A stretch of DNA of 5,227 nt from Nitrospirales bacterium (lineage in GTDB: Bacteria; Nitrospirota; Nitrospiria; Nitrospirales; UBA8639): assembly GCA_021604265.1 (NCBI GenBank), contig BQIY01000211.1:1-5227 (forward strand), read 5' to 3'. The notes beneath the pieces were generated by a model, which was not told where the DNA came from, searched no databases, and saw only the letters and a list, made by a program, of their open reading frames with translations. This document shows, one piece after another, positions 1 to 4,972 of the stretch (positions within the stretch are counted from its first letter, which is position 1; each line of letters begins with the position of its first letter). A program made the translations under genes and the position numbers.

Positions 1-705
1 AGCATCAAAATCATGGAAGATATTTGCGGCTAATGCGGCATTACTGTCTTTGGGGAGAGGTGCCGTAAAGACATTGCCTTGACGAACGGACAGGCGTCGT
101 TCCAACCCTTGTCGTTTAATCGAACGTCTCGCGACGGAGACGGACTGATCAATCATCACACCAGTCAATTTTGGATAACGTTGTGCAAGCGCAATAGAAT
201 AGGCTCCGGATCCGCCGGCCAAGTCAAAAAACTGTGTCGCACCACGCGGCATTCGACAGGTTCGAACGGTGGGCGGGCTCAAGATCAAGCTTCGTTCTTC
301 CATCGCCAAAGCAAACCGTCGACGAAAATCAGGTGTGTTGGTAATGGAAGCCCACCCGGGACGTCCTGTTTTGATGGCTTGAGCCATTTCTGTCCAATTT
401 GACCAATGATGATTCAGTAGCCACAACAGATTCGTAATGGCGGTTGGACTGTGCTTGTCTAGATATTTTCTGGCCAGTGTTGTATTCCAGTATTGCCCTG
501 CTTGCTGATGAATCAACCCCAATCCAGAGAGAGCATTCAACAGTAAGCGCATGCCTTCTTGATCAGAACGGCAGGACTGCGCAATGTTTTCAGCGGTGTG
601 CTTGGTCTTTCCAAGAGCCGTGAAGACGCCCAGTTTATTGGCGACTAACAGAACTTTGGAGTCGGCATAGCCATTGGCGAGTTGCATCAAGTCTTGGTAG
701 GTCAT
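1..705 (-). CDS. SAM-dependent O-methyltransferase (Methyltransf_2 type), C-terminal part outside the window
   Basis: Read leftward from ATG at 705, the frame stays open for 235 codons to the window edge. Residues 1-100 look like the winged-helix dimerisation domain of small-molecule O-methyltransferases (KLGVFTAL at about 24-31, RLLLNALSGLGLI at about 53-65, then a YWNT strand). The Rossmann-type SAM site follows: FFDLAGGSGAY at 159-169 is motif I, an acidic end of strand 2 (VMIDQ) lies at 183-187, and NIFHDFD at 228-234 matches the NxxHDW-type motif carrying the family's catalytic histidine. Such proteins transfer methyl from SAM to a hydroxyl of a small metabolite in the cytosol; the substrate cannot be told from this part. 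Full-length relatives are about 330-350 residues, so roughly 100 are missing. The start at 705 gives a family-typical N-terminus but has no clear Shine-Dalgarno. An in-frame ATG at 771 would add 22 residues and has a GGGA eight bases upstream. Confidence 0.9.
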   Translation of the reverse strand, partial: MTYQDLMQLANGYADSKVLLVANKLGVFTALGKTKHTAENIAQSCRSDQEGMRLLLNALSGLGLIHQQAGQYWNTTLARKYLDKHSPTAITNLLWLLNHHWSNWTEMAQAIKTGRPGWASITNTPDFRRRFALAMEERSLILSPPTVRTCRMPRGATQFFDLAGGSGAYSIALAQRYPKLTGVMIDQSVSVARRSIKRQGLERRLSVRQGNVFTAPLPKDSNAALAANIFHDFDA

Positions 706-746
706 GGTGTTGATTCTAGGACAGACAGCGCGTTTGGGGTGGTCCG

Positions 747-779
747 CATGGCGTATGTCATGTAAAGTCATACGCTATG
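747..779. repeat. Inverted repeat at the 5' end of the methyltransferase gene
   Basis: Arms at 747-757 and 769-779 are complementary at 10 of 11 positions (the exception is 750/776, a G/T pair), with an 11-base spacer. The core GCGTATG/CATACGC is perfect. It lies just upstream of the preferred start at 705 and contains the alternative start at 771. It could be an operator or a hairpin in the leader of the leftward mRNA. There is no T-run, so a terminator is unlikely. Confidence 0.5.
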
Positions 780-863
780 TCCCATAAGGATCTGTGAATG
801 GAGATTGGAGTGACCAGCATCTCGGTCTGCGATCTAGATGTCACAGAATTGTTTATGCGATAT

Positions 864-892
864 GTTGTAGCGCAGCAGATCCCAGGGATCAA
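864..892 (-). promoter_or_regulatory. Weak sigma70-like promoter candidate for the methyltransferase, with an embedded palindrome
   Basis: On the minus strand, TTGATC (892-887) and TACAAC (869-864) are 17 bases apart; each matches 4 of 6 consensus bases. A perfect 13-bp palindrome, GATCCCAGGGATC at 878-890, overlaps the -35 box and spacer, where a repressor could bind. Transcription would begin near 857 and give a leader of about 85-150 bases, depending on the start codon. The box matches are weak enough to occur by chance. Confidence 0.2.
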
Positions 893-1343
893 GTTTCGTT
901 GCATCATATTCACGTCTACTGCTTTTTTAAAGATTGCCATTCCCGCCTAACGACTTCATTCCATCCCGCACAATAGAGGATATTTGCATCTTCGTGTCGT
1001 GTTCTGTCTCCAATTGAGTCATTGCCATTTTGTTTTTGCTGTAACGAAATAGGTCAGCCGAAGTTGAATTTTTTTTCCTCTCACCTCTCTTTTGCGAAAT
1101 CTTCATAAAAATCCACACTTTCATCTTGTTGTTTTTCTTCTGTTGAACGTGAAGGGCAACGGCACTCATGTTGCTAGATGTCTATCTAGGAATACCAGCG
1201 GTGATATGGAGTCACACTGGTTGTCACGCTCTGGTTCTCAAGGATGAGAAGTCATGCCTAAGAATTCAAAAAAATCACAAGAACCATTTTGAGAGTTGAA
1301 GAGAGCAGCGTGGCAAATGGAAAAGTTGGAGTCAGTGAATCGT
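893..1343. other. Non-coding stretch between divergent genes
   Basis: No convincing gene is seen on either strand. Short open frames here lack ribosome binding sites, and their translations are low-complexity or basic with no recognisable family. The stretch is locally AT-rich, with a T8 run near 1069-1076 and pyrimidine-rich sequence to about 1140. Around 1200-1250 there are small imperfect inverted repeats, such as TTCTC/GAGAA at 1235-1239 and 1246-1250. The promoter for the rightward gene at 1421 should lie here, probably between 1250 and 1343, but I find no clear -35/-10 pair. Confidence 0.5.
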
Positions 1344-1383
1344 ACTTCATGATGAGTTCTCTCTGTCCAACTCATGATGAAGT
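1344..1383. repeat. Strong inverted repeat (14 of 15 bp) upstream of the 1421 gene; also a 9-bp direct repeat
   Basis: Arms at 1344-1358 and 1369-1383 pair at 14 of 15 positions, with one G/G mismatch at 1351/1376, around a 10-base spacer. Because TCATGATGA is nearly self-complementary, it also occurs twice as a direct repeat (1347-1355 and 1372-1380, 25 bp apart). It ends 23 bases before the ribosome binding site at 1407. It could be a leader hairpin, or two operator half-sites for a dimeric regulator. No T-run follows, so it is not a standard terminator. Confidence 0.7.
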
Positions 1384-1406
1384 CTAACCGTAAGGACAGA
1401 AACAAC

Positions 1407-1414
1407 AAGGAGGT
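1407..1414 (+). promoter_or_regulatory. Consensus ribosome binding site for the 1421 gene
   Basis: AAGGAGGT is a full match to the anti-Shine-Dalgarno sequence, six bases before ATG at 1421. This fixes the start there rather than at the in-frame ATG at 1454, which has no ribosome binding site. It suggests efficient translation. Confidence 0.85.
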
Positions 1415-1420
1415 CATGTC

Positions 1421-2089
1421 ATGAACAGCATTCACCACCAACACTCAACCAGCATGAGTCCTAAAGTGGCAGTCATCGGAGCTTTAGTATTGGCTCTCAG
1501 TGGCGCTGTGAGTCACGCGGAGACATATTGCTACGATTTTAGTAATTTTGCGAGTACGGGCTACGAGGTAGGAGATACGATCTCTACCGCACATGGAGAT
1601 ATTAACCTTTTGGAAGTGTTTGATGAAAATGGGAATCCGATGCAACCGAACCCGAATGGGTTAACGAGTCATAATAATGTCCCCATTCCTGGTCAGGGGG
1701 AAAACCCCTCGTTGTTTAATCACGGCGGATTCACCATCCAAGTCGTGCCAAACAGTCGAATGTCGGCTGTGACCTTGAAGTTCGCCGAAAACACCGGGTC
1801 CACTGATCAACAACTATGGAATTTTGGGGTCAATAATGAACGTCAAATTTGGAGAGGACAATTGTCTACTCTCGATGGCCAGTCTCTTGGTGAATCAACA
1901 TACGGAGGGCGAGTACGGATTGCGGTCGGCGGGGTTGTGGATACGGACCCCAATTCTTATTGGGTCCGTGGCATGGTGACGCTGGCCTCTGATCCCGTCA
2001 ATCCAGGCTTGCCCGATAGAGGCATCGACAGGTTTTCGATAGGACGGAGCAGTCAACTTCTCATCGATGATGTCTGTATGACGGAATAA
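1421..2089 (+). CDS. Secreted protein of unknown function, probably a beta-sandwich, with terminal cysteine pair
   Basis: The 222-residue protein starts with a Sec signal peptide: a polar N-terminus, a hydrophobic core at about 16-30 (KVAVIGALVLALSG) and an SHA cleavage site giving a mature start at E34. The rest is rich in G, N, D, S and T with alternating hydrophobic residues and no helix-like stretch, as in beta-sandwich or lectin-like exported proteins. The only two cysteines are C37 and C219, at opposite ends of the mature chain, so one disulfide could tie the terminal strands together. The C-terminus (LLIDDVCMTE) resembles the final strand of such domains. There is no PEP-CTERM or other sorting tail, lipobox or transmembrane segment, so the product should be periplasmic or released. 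The family is not recognised. It is the first rightward gene of the cluster, has a consensus ribosome binding site, and is followed by a long inverted repeat. Confidence 0.85.
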   Translation: MNSIHHQHSTSMSPKVAVIGALVLALSGAVSHAETYCYDFSNFASTGYEVGDTISTAHGDINLLEVFDENGNPMQPNPNGLTSHNNVPIPGQGENPSLFNHGGFTIQVVPNSRMSAVTLKFAENTGSTDQQLWNFGVNNERQIWRGQLSTLDGQSLGESTYGGRVRIAVGGVVDTDPNSYWVRGMVTLASDPVNPGLPDRGIDRFSIGRSSQLLIDDVCMTE

Positions 2090-2110
2090 TGTCTCAATTT
2101 TTATAGCTCA

Positions 2111-2142
2111 GTTCAGGTTTTGCGTGTACGTAAAACCTGAAC
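2111..2142. repeat. Perfect 11-bp inverted repeat after the 1421 gene
   Basis: GTTCAGGTTTT (2111-2121) and AAAACCTGAAC (2132-2142) are exact reverse complements around a 10-base spacer. The spacer also pairs internally (CGT/ACG with a G/T pair), extending the stem almost to the centre. It begins 21 bases after the stop at 2089 and ends 62 bases before the next ribosome binding site. It may terminate or protect the 3' end of the 1421 transcript. No T-run lies on either side, so a rho-independent terminator is doubtful. Confidence 0.65.
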
Positions 2143-2218
2143 GAGGGTTAATTTGTGAAGCAATACCAAAGCATGACGATGAGTGTATTTCGAAATATGT
2201 AACCAAGGAGAGTGAACC

Positions 2219-2500
2219 ATGAGGAGTCAGCACATGATCACCGTGGGTATTTTGTTTGTCATCTGTGTTGGACTTATGGCTGGACCTGTCTATTCCGCGC
2301 GCTACGACCAGTCTGTTGTGCTGCAAGGACCTGTGAAGAGACAGGGCCTCTCTCTTGGTTCGGAGGAAATCATGATCAATTCAAGACAAAGGAACGAGGG
2401 AGATGAAAAATTTATACGGTCGAATCAGAACCCTTATGATTTTTGCCTTCGTGATTGGACTCTGTGTTCCGGTAGGGGGGTATGGAGACATGCAGAGTGA
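2219..2500 (+). CDS. Small exported protein of unknown function; 3' part overlaps the next gene
   Basis: ATG at 2219 is preceded by AAGGAG at 2205-2210 with an 8-base gap, a good start. The 93-residue product begins with a clear signal peptide: hydrophobic core at about 7-21 (ITVGILFVICVGLMA) and probable cleavage after VYS at 24-26. About 67 residues remain after cleavage and match no family I know. The last third (from about residue 62) overlaps the start of the next gene in another frame, and its composition there (NPYDFCLRDWTLCSGRG) looks like read-through rather than selected protein. A single-base shift before 2403 would put this gene into the frame that stops at TGA 2404-2406, making an ATGA stop-start junction with the next gene. 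The native protein may therefore be about 62 residues and this copy frameshifted, or the long overlap may be real. The start and signal peptide are well supported; the C-terminus is not. Confidence 0.6.
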   Translation: MRSQHMITVGILFVICVGLMAGPVYSARYDQSVVLQGPVKRQGLSLGSEEIMINSRQRNEGDEKFIRSNQNPYDFCLRDWTLCSGRGVWRHAE

Positions 2501-3107
2501 CGGAAGTAGAAAGATTCATGAGAGGGGAAAGTTGGAAAACAGGCATGCCACGGTCGTGTCGCAAAGCCATCTGCCGATACGGCTTGTGGCCCTTGATTCT
2601 CTAGACGGCCCGCCGCCGTGCGGGAAGGATGGCTATTGTAATGTAAACGCTTGTTCGGCTGATCCCGATTGTCCGGATGGTCTTCAACAGGACCGTGACA
2701 GTGAGCCATACGAACCACCTCATAATGAAAAGGGACCTTTGTCGGTTTGGCTTACGACTGGCCTAGATGGGTTTGAAGGCGGGCACTCCTGTGATTTCGA
2801 TAATGGCACTTGCAACATCAAAGTAAGCTGGAGTGTTCAACCCGATAAATACGACAAATGGAAGATCTGTTGGAAGGATTGGGGCGATACGTTTACCAAT
2901 GCCTGTGATGAAAATCAAAAGGTTCGAAAGTTTGAAAACAATTTTTACGTGATCCCCAATCTGCAAGAGGATCACCATTATCGGATTCGTCTGGAAGGGC
3001 GAAAAGATAAAAACGACAAGTGGAAATGTCTCGTTAAGGCGCGATTGCGGAACGTCCATTTGAATGGGACGAATATCAGGGGAGTCGTTCCATGCATCGT
3101 GCCGTGA
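2403..3107 (+). CDS. Secreted cysteine-rich protein with a fibronectin type III-like domain
   Basis: The protein has 234 residues. A signal peptide spans about 1-28, with basic N-terminus, core LMIFAFVIGLCVPVGG and cleavage near G28. C21 is preceded by L, so it is not a good lipobox. Residues 29-70 are a polar linker. A compact motif at 73-90 has cysteines C73, C79, C84 and C90 (CGKDGYCN, ACSADPDC) rich in D and N, reminiscent of small disulfide or calcium-binding modules. After a proline-rich linker, about 113-220 resembles a fibronectin III fold, with core Trp in VSWSV (141-145) and IPNLQEDHHYRIRLEG (184-199) like the usual nL-x-x-x-x-Y strand. Further cysteines lie at 130, 137, 156, 168, 209 and 231, so the mature protein has ten, an even number fit for disulfides in the periplasm or outside. 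AAAGGA at 2388-2393, nine bases upstream, supports the start. A binding or adhesion role is inferred only. Confidence 0.8.
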   Translation: MKNLYGRIRTLMIFAFVIGLCVPVGGYGDMQSDGSRKIHERGKLENRHATVVSQSHLPIRLVALDSLDGPPPCGKDGYCNVNACSADPDCPDGLQQDRDSEPYEPPHNEKGPLSVWLTTGLDGFEGGHSCDFDNGTCNIKVSWSVQPDKYDKWKICWKDWGDTFTNACDENQKVRKFENNFYVIPNLQEDHHYRIRLEGRKDKNDKWKCLVKARLRNVHLNGTNIRGVVPCIVP

Positions 3108-3140
3108 TTTCTCTTTGGATCTAACGGTCTATTCAATAGG

Positions 3141-3147
3141 AAAGGAG
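3141..3147 (+). promoter_or_regulatory. Ribosome binding site that fixes the start at 3154
   Basis: AAAGGAG lies six bases before ATG at 3154. The open frame extends upstream to an ATG at 3064 inside the previous gene, but that ATG has no comparable site, and the extra 30 residues lack a signal peptide or domain. The start at 3154 is therefore preferred. Confidence 0.8.
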
Positions 3148-3153
3148 TCGACC

Positions 3154-3957
3154 ATGCCGCCTACACCACTACAATTTTATCAAGTCGGGTCATACCCCTA
3201 TCCGGTTACGACGACTGGTACTGGAAGTGCGCTAACTATCTGCCGCCGGAATAACGATCCCTATTTAGCGTTTTTAACCCAGACATCATATGAAGATGAA
3301 ATCGTCTTACTCTATTTGCATCTGTCCGTCTCAAAAGAAGCTGCACGATTTGAAACCCCTCTCGATCAGGACGTTATTAGTGGCATGACCTATGGACGGT
3401 TTCGGAACATTATTTGGGCTGTCCAATCCACCACGAACCAGGATACGATCATTGGCATTGATCCCGACACCGGCAATCATACCGATACGATTACAGTTCC
3501 TGCGCGACGGGGAATGGCCCTGGCGCACAATGGGCTATATTTTGTTCGAACGGATGGCACTGTTCTCGAGGCCGTCGCCAACAACGGTGTTGTGTTGGGA
3601 AGTGTCAACGTGTCACTGGGGACCAATATTCAAGGTCTCACGGCAGCCCCGTGGTCCTACGTCGCCAGCGATACGGCACAAAATAGACTGGTGGTTCTCA
3701 ATGTCTTTGGCAGCGAAATCGCTGAATGTGCAGCCCCTCCTGGGATGGCTGGCGGTATCACGGCCGTGGTGTATAACACCTTCCCGGATTACGACTACGT
3801 TTCCCAACTGCCTACGGAAAATGGTGCATGGGGTGATCTTGGAACACCGTATCATCCAGATACTCCCTGGAATCCTGTACCATGGATTATGCGTCATAAT
3901 ATCTATCTTGCAAATGAGTTAGACCAGACGATTTATTTTGGATATTTTTATGAATGA
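3154..3957 (+). CDS. Beta-propeller-like repeat protein of unknown function
   Basis: The 267-residue protein has a repeated signature, G-hydrophobic-T/A, at G77 (GMTYG), G120 (GMALA), G161 (GLTAA) and G201 (GITAV), spaced 43, 41 and 40 residues. Most copies are followed by an aromatic/hydrophobic strand (IIWAV, LYFVR, WSYVA) and then a strand such as TIIGIDPDTGN or LVVLNVFG. This spacing is typical of propeller blades of the YVTN/NHL/lactonase kind, where the DPxTG turn is also common. Residues 30-60 may be a further blade and the aromatic C-terminus (about 239-267) may close the ring. About five to six blades of this size would fill the length. There is no signal peptide, transmembrane segment or lipobox, unlike the genes upstream, so it is cytoplasmic or leaves by another route. 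Only two cysteines (C30, C192) are present. It begins 46 bases after the previous gene and probably shares its transcript. No catalytic motif is recognised. Confidence 0.8.
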   Translation: MPPTPLQFYQVGSYPYPVTTTGTGSALTICRRNNDPYLAFLTQTSYEDEIVLLYLHLSVSKEAARFETPLDQDVISGMTYGRFRNIIWAVQSTTNQDTIIGIDPDTGNHTDTITVPARRGMALAHNGLYFVRTDGTVLEAVANNGVVLGSVNVSLGTNIQGLTAAPWSYVASDTAQNRLVVLNVFGSEIAECAAPPGMAGGITAVVYNTFPDYDYVSQLPTENGAWGDLGTPYHPDTPWNPVPWIMRHNIYLANELDQTIYFGYFYE

Positions 3958-3995
3958 AGATGTTCTTGAATGTAATCGCTAACAAAATGGAGAGT

Positions 3996-4011
3996 AGGAA
4001 GATATCTTCCT
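3996..4011. repeat. Perfect 16-bp palindrome
   Basis: AGGAAGATATCTTCCT is fully self-complementary with no spacer. It starts 39 bases after the 3154 gene ends. With no loop it suits a DNA-binding site for a dimer better than an RNA hairpin. It overlaps the possible coding remnant, so it could also be coincidental. Confidence 0.5.
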
Positions 4012-4020
4012 GACTGTAGT

Positions 4021-4041
4021 CGTTTCAGCGATGCCGAAACG
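4021..4041. repeat. Short hairpin after the beta-propeller-like gene
   Basis: CGTTTC (4021-4026) pairs with GAAACG (4036-4041). Inside, GC (4028-4029) pairs with GC (4033-4034) across a single A/C mismatch, leaving a 3-base loop. It begins 63 bases after the stop at 3957. ATAAAG follows, not a T-run, so terminator function is uncertain. Confidence 0.35.
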
Positions 4042-4211
4042 ATAAAGTGATGACTTGTACAATGTTGGTATCCACTACGTGATAGACAACGTCAATCATG
4101 ACCAGTACATTCAAGCGGGTCTTACCTTCTGCATGTTTGAGGTGAGTCATCGCGCTGAGTGAGTTGATATGCCCGGCTGGCACGTATTGGGGTTCGTATA
4201 GGGTTCATGTA

Positions 4212-4847
4212 ATGGAAACGGTTGTCACATCACGTAGGTCATCAGGGTTCGAATTGGGAGCCGTGGTCTTCACAGGGTTGTTGCATCTTGTTTTTCAAGA
4301 ATTAGGAGCCAAAGGGCTCTTTATCGTTCTGGCGAGCATAAGTTGGATGACCTATGTCGGATGGCGGGTTTGGCAAAGCCCTGATCATTGGAGAAGATGG
4401 GGGTTTCGAACTGATAATCTGAAGGCCGCACTGATATGGCCCACTATCGTGTTTATCATAGCGATGGTGGGTATGTTGGTGTTGGCATTCAGCGACGGGC
4501 GCGAGCTCTGGAGTACGCACATTCCTGTGCTATTGCTGCTGTATCCGATCTGGGGTGTCCTTCAGCAATTTCTCGTTCAGGCGTTGGGTGTGTCGAATAT
4601 CGTGAAACTATTTCCCAAGGTGAGCTCCTGGGGTGTTGTGCTTCTTGGAGCCTGTTTGTTCTCGGTTGTTCATGTTCCGGAATGGTGGTTGATGCTGGCG
4701 ACGTGGTCCTTGGGGTGTGTCTTTATACCCAGCTATCTCCAGCATCGGAATCTTTGGATTCTTGGCGTATATCACGGATGGCTCGGGACATTTTTTTATC
4801 TGTGGGTTTTGAATCAAGACCCATGGATTGCAGCTTTTGGTACATAA
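4212..4847 (+). CDS. CPBP (CAAX protease/bacteriocin-processing) family integral membrane protein with QQ in place of the catalytic EE
   Basis: The 211-residue protein (from ATG 4212) is strongly hydrophobic, with probable membrane segments near 16-29, 33-52, 72-93, 103-125, 139-153, 157-174 and 182-199. Three motif positions of the CPBP/Abi family appear in order in the C-terminal half. The motif 1 region WGVLQQFLVQ lies at 114-123, where active members have EExxxR. Motif 2, FSVVH at 150-154, is FxxxH; motif 3, HGWLG at 188-192, is the second histidine. Known active members such as Rce1 use the glutamates and histidines to cleave peptides in the membrane. Here both glutamates are glutamine and the arginine position is also Gln, so glutamate-based catalysis is doubtful, although the histidines are kept. 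ATG 4212 is preferred because AGGG lies eight bases upstream; a TTG at 4164 would add 16 polar residues. It stands apart from the upstream genes (254-base gap) and converges with the EcsC gene. The substrate is unknown. Confidence 0.75.
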   Translation: METVVTSRRSSGFELGAVVFTGLLHLVFQELGAKGLFIVLASISWMTYVGWRVWQSPDHWRRWGFRTDNLKAALIWPTIVFIIAMVGMLVLAFSDGRELWSTHIPVLLLLYPIWGVLQQFLVQALGVSNIVKLFPKVSSWGVVLLGACLFSVVHVPEWWLMLATWSLGCVFIPSYLQHRNLWILGVYHGWLGTFFYLWVLNQDPWIAAFGT

Positions 4848-4864
4848 TTCAGGTGCAGATAACT

Positions 4865-4891
4865 TTCCTGCCAATTATTCACCAGCAGGAA
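4865..4891. terminator. Possible bidirectional hairpin between convergent genes
   Basis: TTCCTGC (4865-4871) and GCAGGAA (4885-4891) are perfect 7-bp arms around a 13-base loop, starting 17 bases after the CPBP stop. The position between converging genes suits a transcription end. The loop is large and no T-run follows in either direction, so it may be only a weak or rho-assisted terminator. Confidence 0.3.
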
Positions 4892-4953
4892 GCACTTCTG
4901 ATGCAAATAAGATGTTTGGATAGGGGCACATGTAGACGTGTCGGAGATGACGC

Positions 4954-4967
4954 CTCGAATAATCGAG
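4954..4967. repeat. Small inverted repeat just after the EcsC stop
   Basis: CTCGA (4954-4958) and TCGAG (4963-4967) flank a 4-base loop, five bases beyond the leftward stop codon at 4973-4975. A second imperfect inverted repeat, ACATGT/ACGTGT, lies near 4930. Both are short; together they could help end the leftward transcript, but neither has a T-run. Confidence 0.25.
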
Positions 4968-4972
4968 AAGCT

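Larger units (their letters stand above)
3976..4162 (+). pseudogene. Possible frameshifted coding remnant, perhaps of an outer-membrane beta-barrel C-terminus
   Basis: This gap has no intact gene, but two adjacent frames read like protein. From 3976 to about 4047 one frame gives a stretch containing GRYLPDCSRFSDAET; from 4046 to a TGA at 4160-4162 the neighbouring frame gives DDLYNVGIHYVIDNVN then HDQYIQAGLTF. Joining them needs one inserted base near 4042-4048. The alternating aromatic and hydrophobic pattern ending in GLTF is like the last strands of a beta-barrel, though residues continue beyond it. There is no start codon with a ribosome binding site and the whole is only about 60 codons. 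Chance open reading is a serious alternative. Confidence 0.25.

Noticed and set aside
79..402. Rightward open frame of 107 codons
   Set aside because: It lies wholly antisense to the methyltransferase, whose SAM-binding and histidine motifs are clear, and its own translation has no recognisable feature or ribosome binding site.
1038..1076. Hairpin plus T-run as a rho-independent terminator
   Set aside because: The GCTG/CAGC stem is only four base pairs with a 13-base loop and is separated from the T8 run by about ten bases.
927..1169. Leftward open frame of 80 codons in the long intergenic region
   Set aside because: The product is a lysine/serine-rich low-complexity sequence caused by pyrimidine tracts on the plus strand, with no family resemblance or good ribosome binding site.
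1299..1325. Possible sigma54 promoter (TGGCAAATGGAAAAGTTGG)
   Set aside because: The GG and the TTG element are spaced about four bases too far apart for the -24/-12 pattern, and the GC of the -12 box is missing.
1416..1424. Tiny ATG-TCA-TGA reading frame overlapping the start of the 1421 gene
   Set aside because: Its ATG is only one base from the ribosome binding site, too close for initiation; 1421 has the correct spacing.
2475..2480. G6 run as a phase-variation tract in the 2403 gene
   Set aside because: Six bases is short for slippage, and the signal peptide reads straight through the run in the present frame, so nothing suggests switching.
3392..3922. Rightward open frame of 176 codons inside the propeller-like gene
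   Set aside because: It overlaps the repeat-bearing frame, lacks a ribosome binding site, and its translation shows no repeats or domain.
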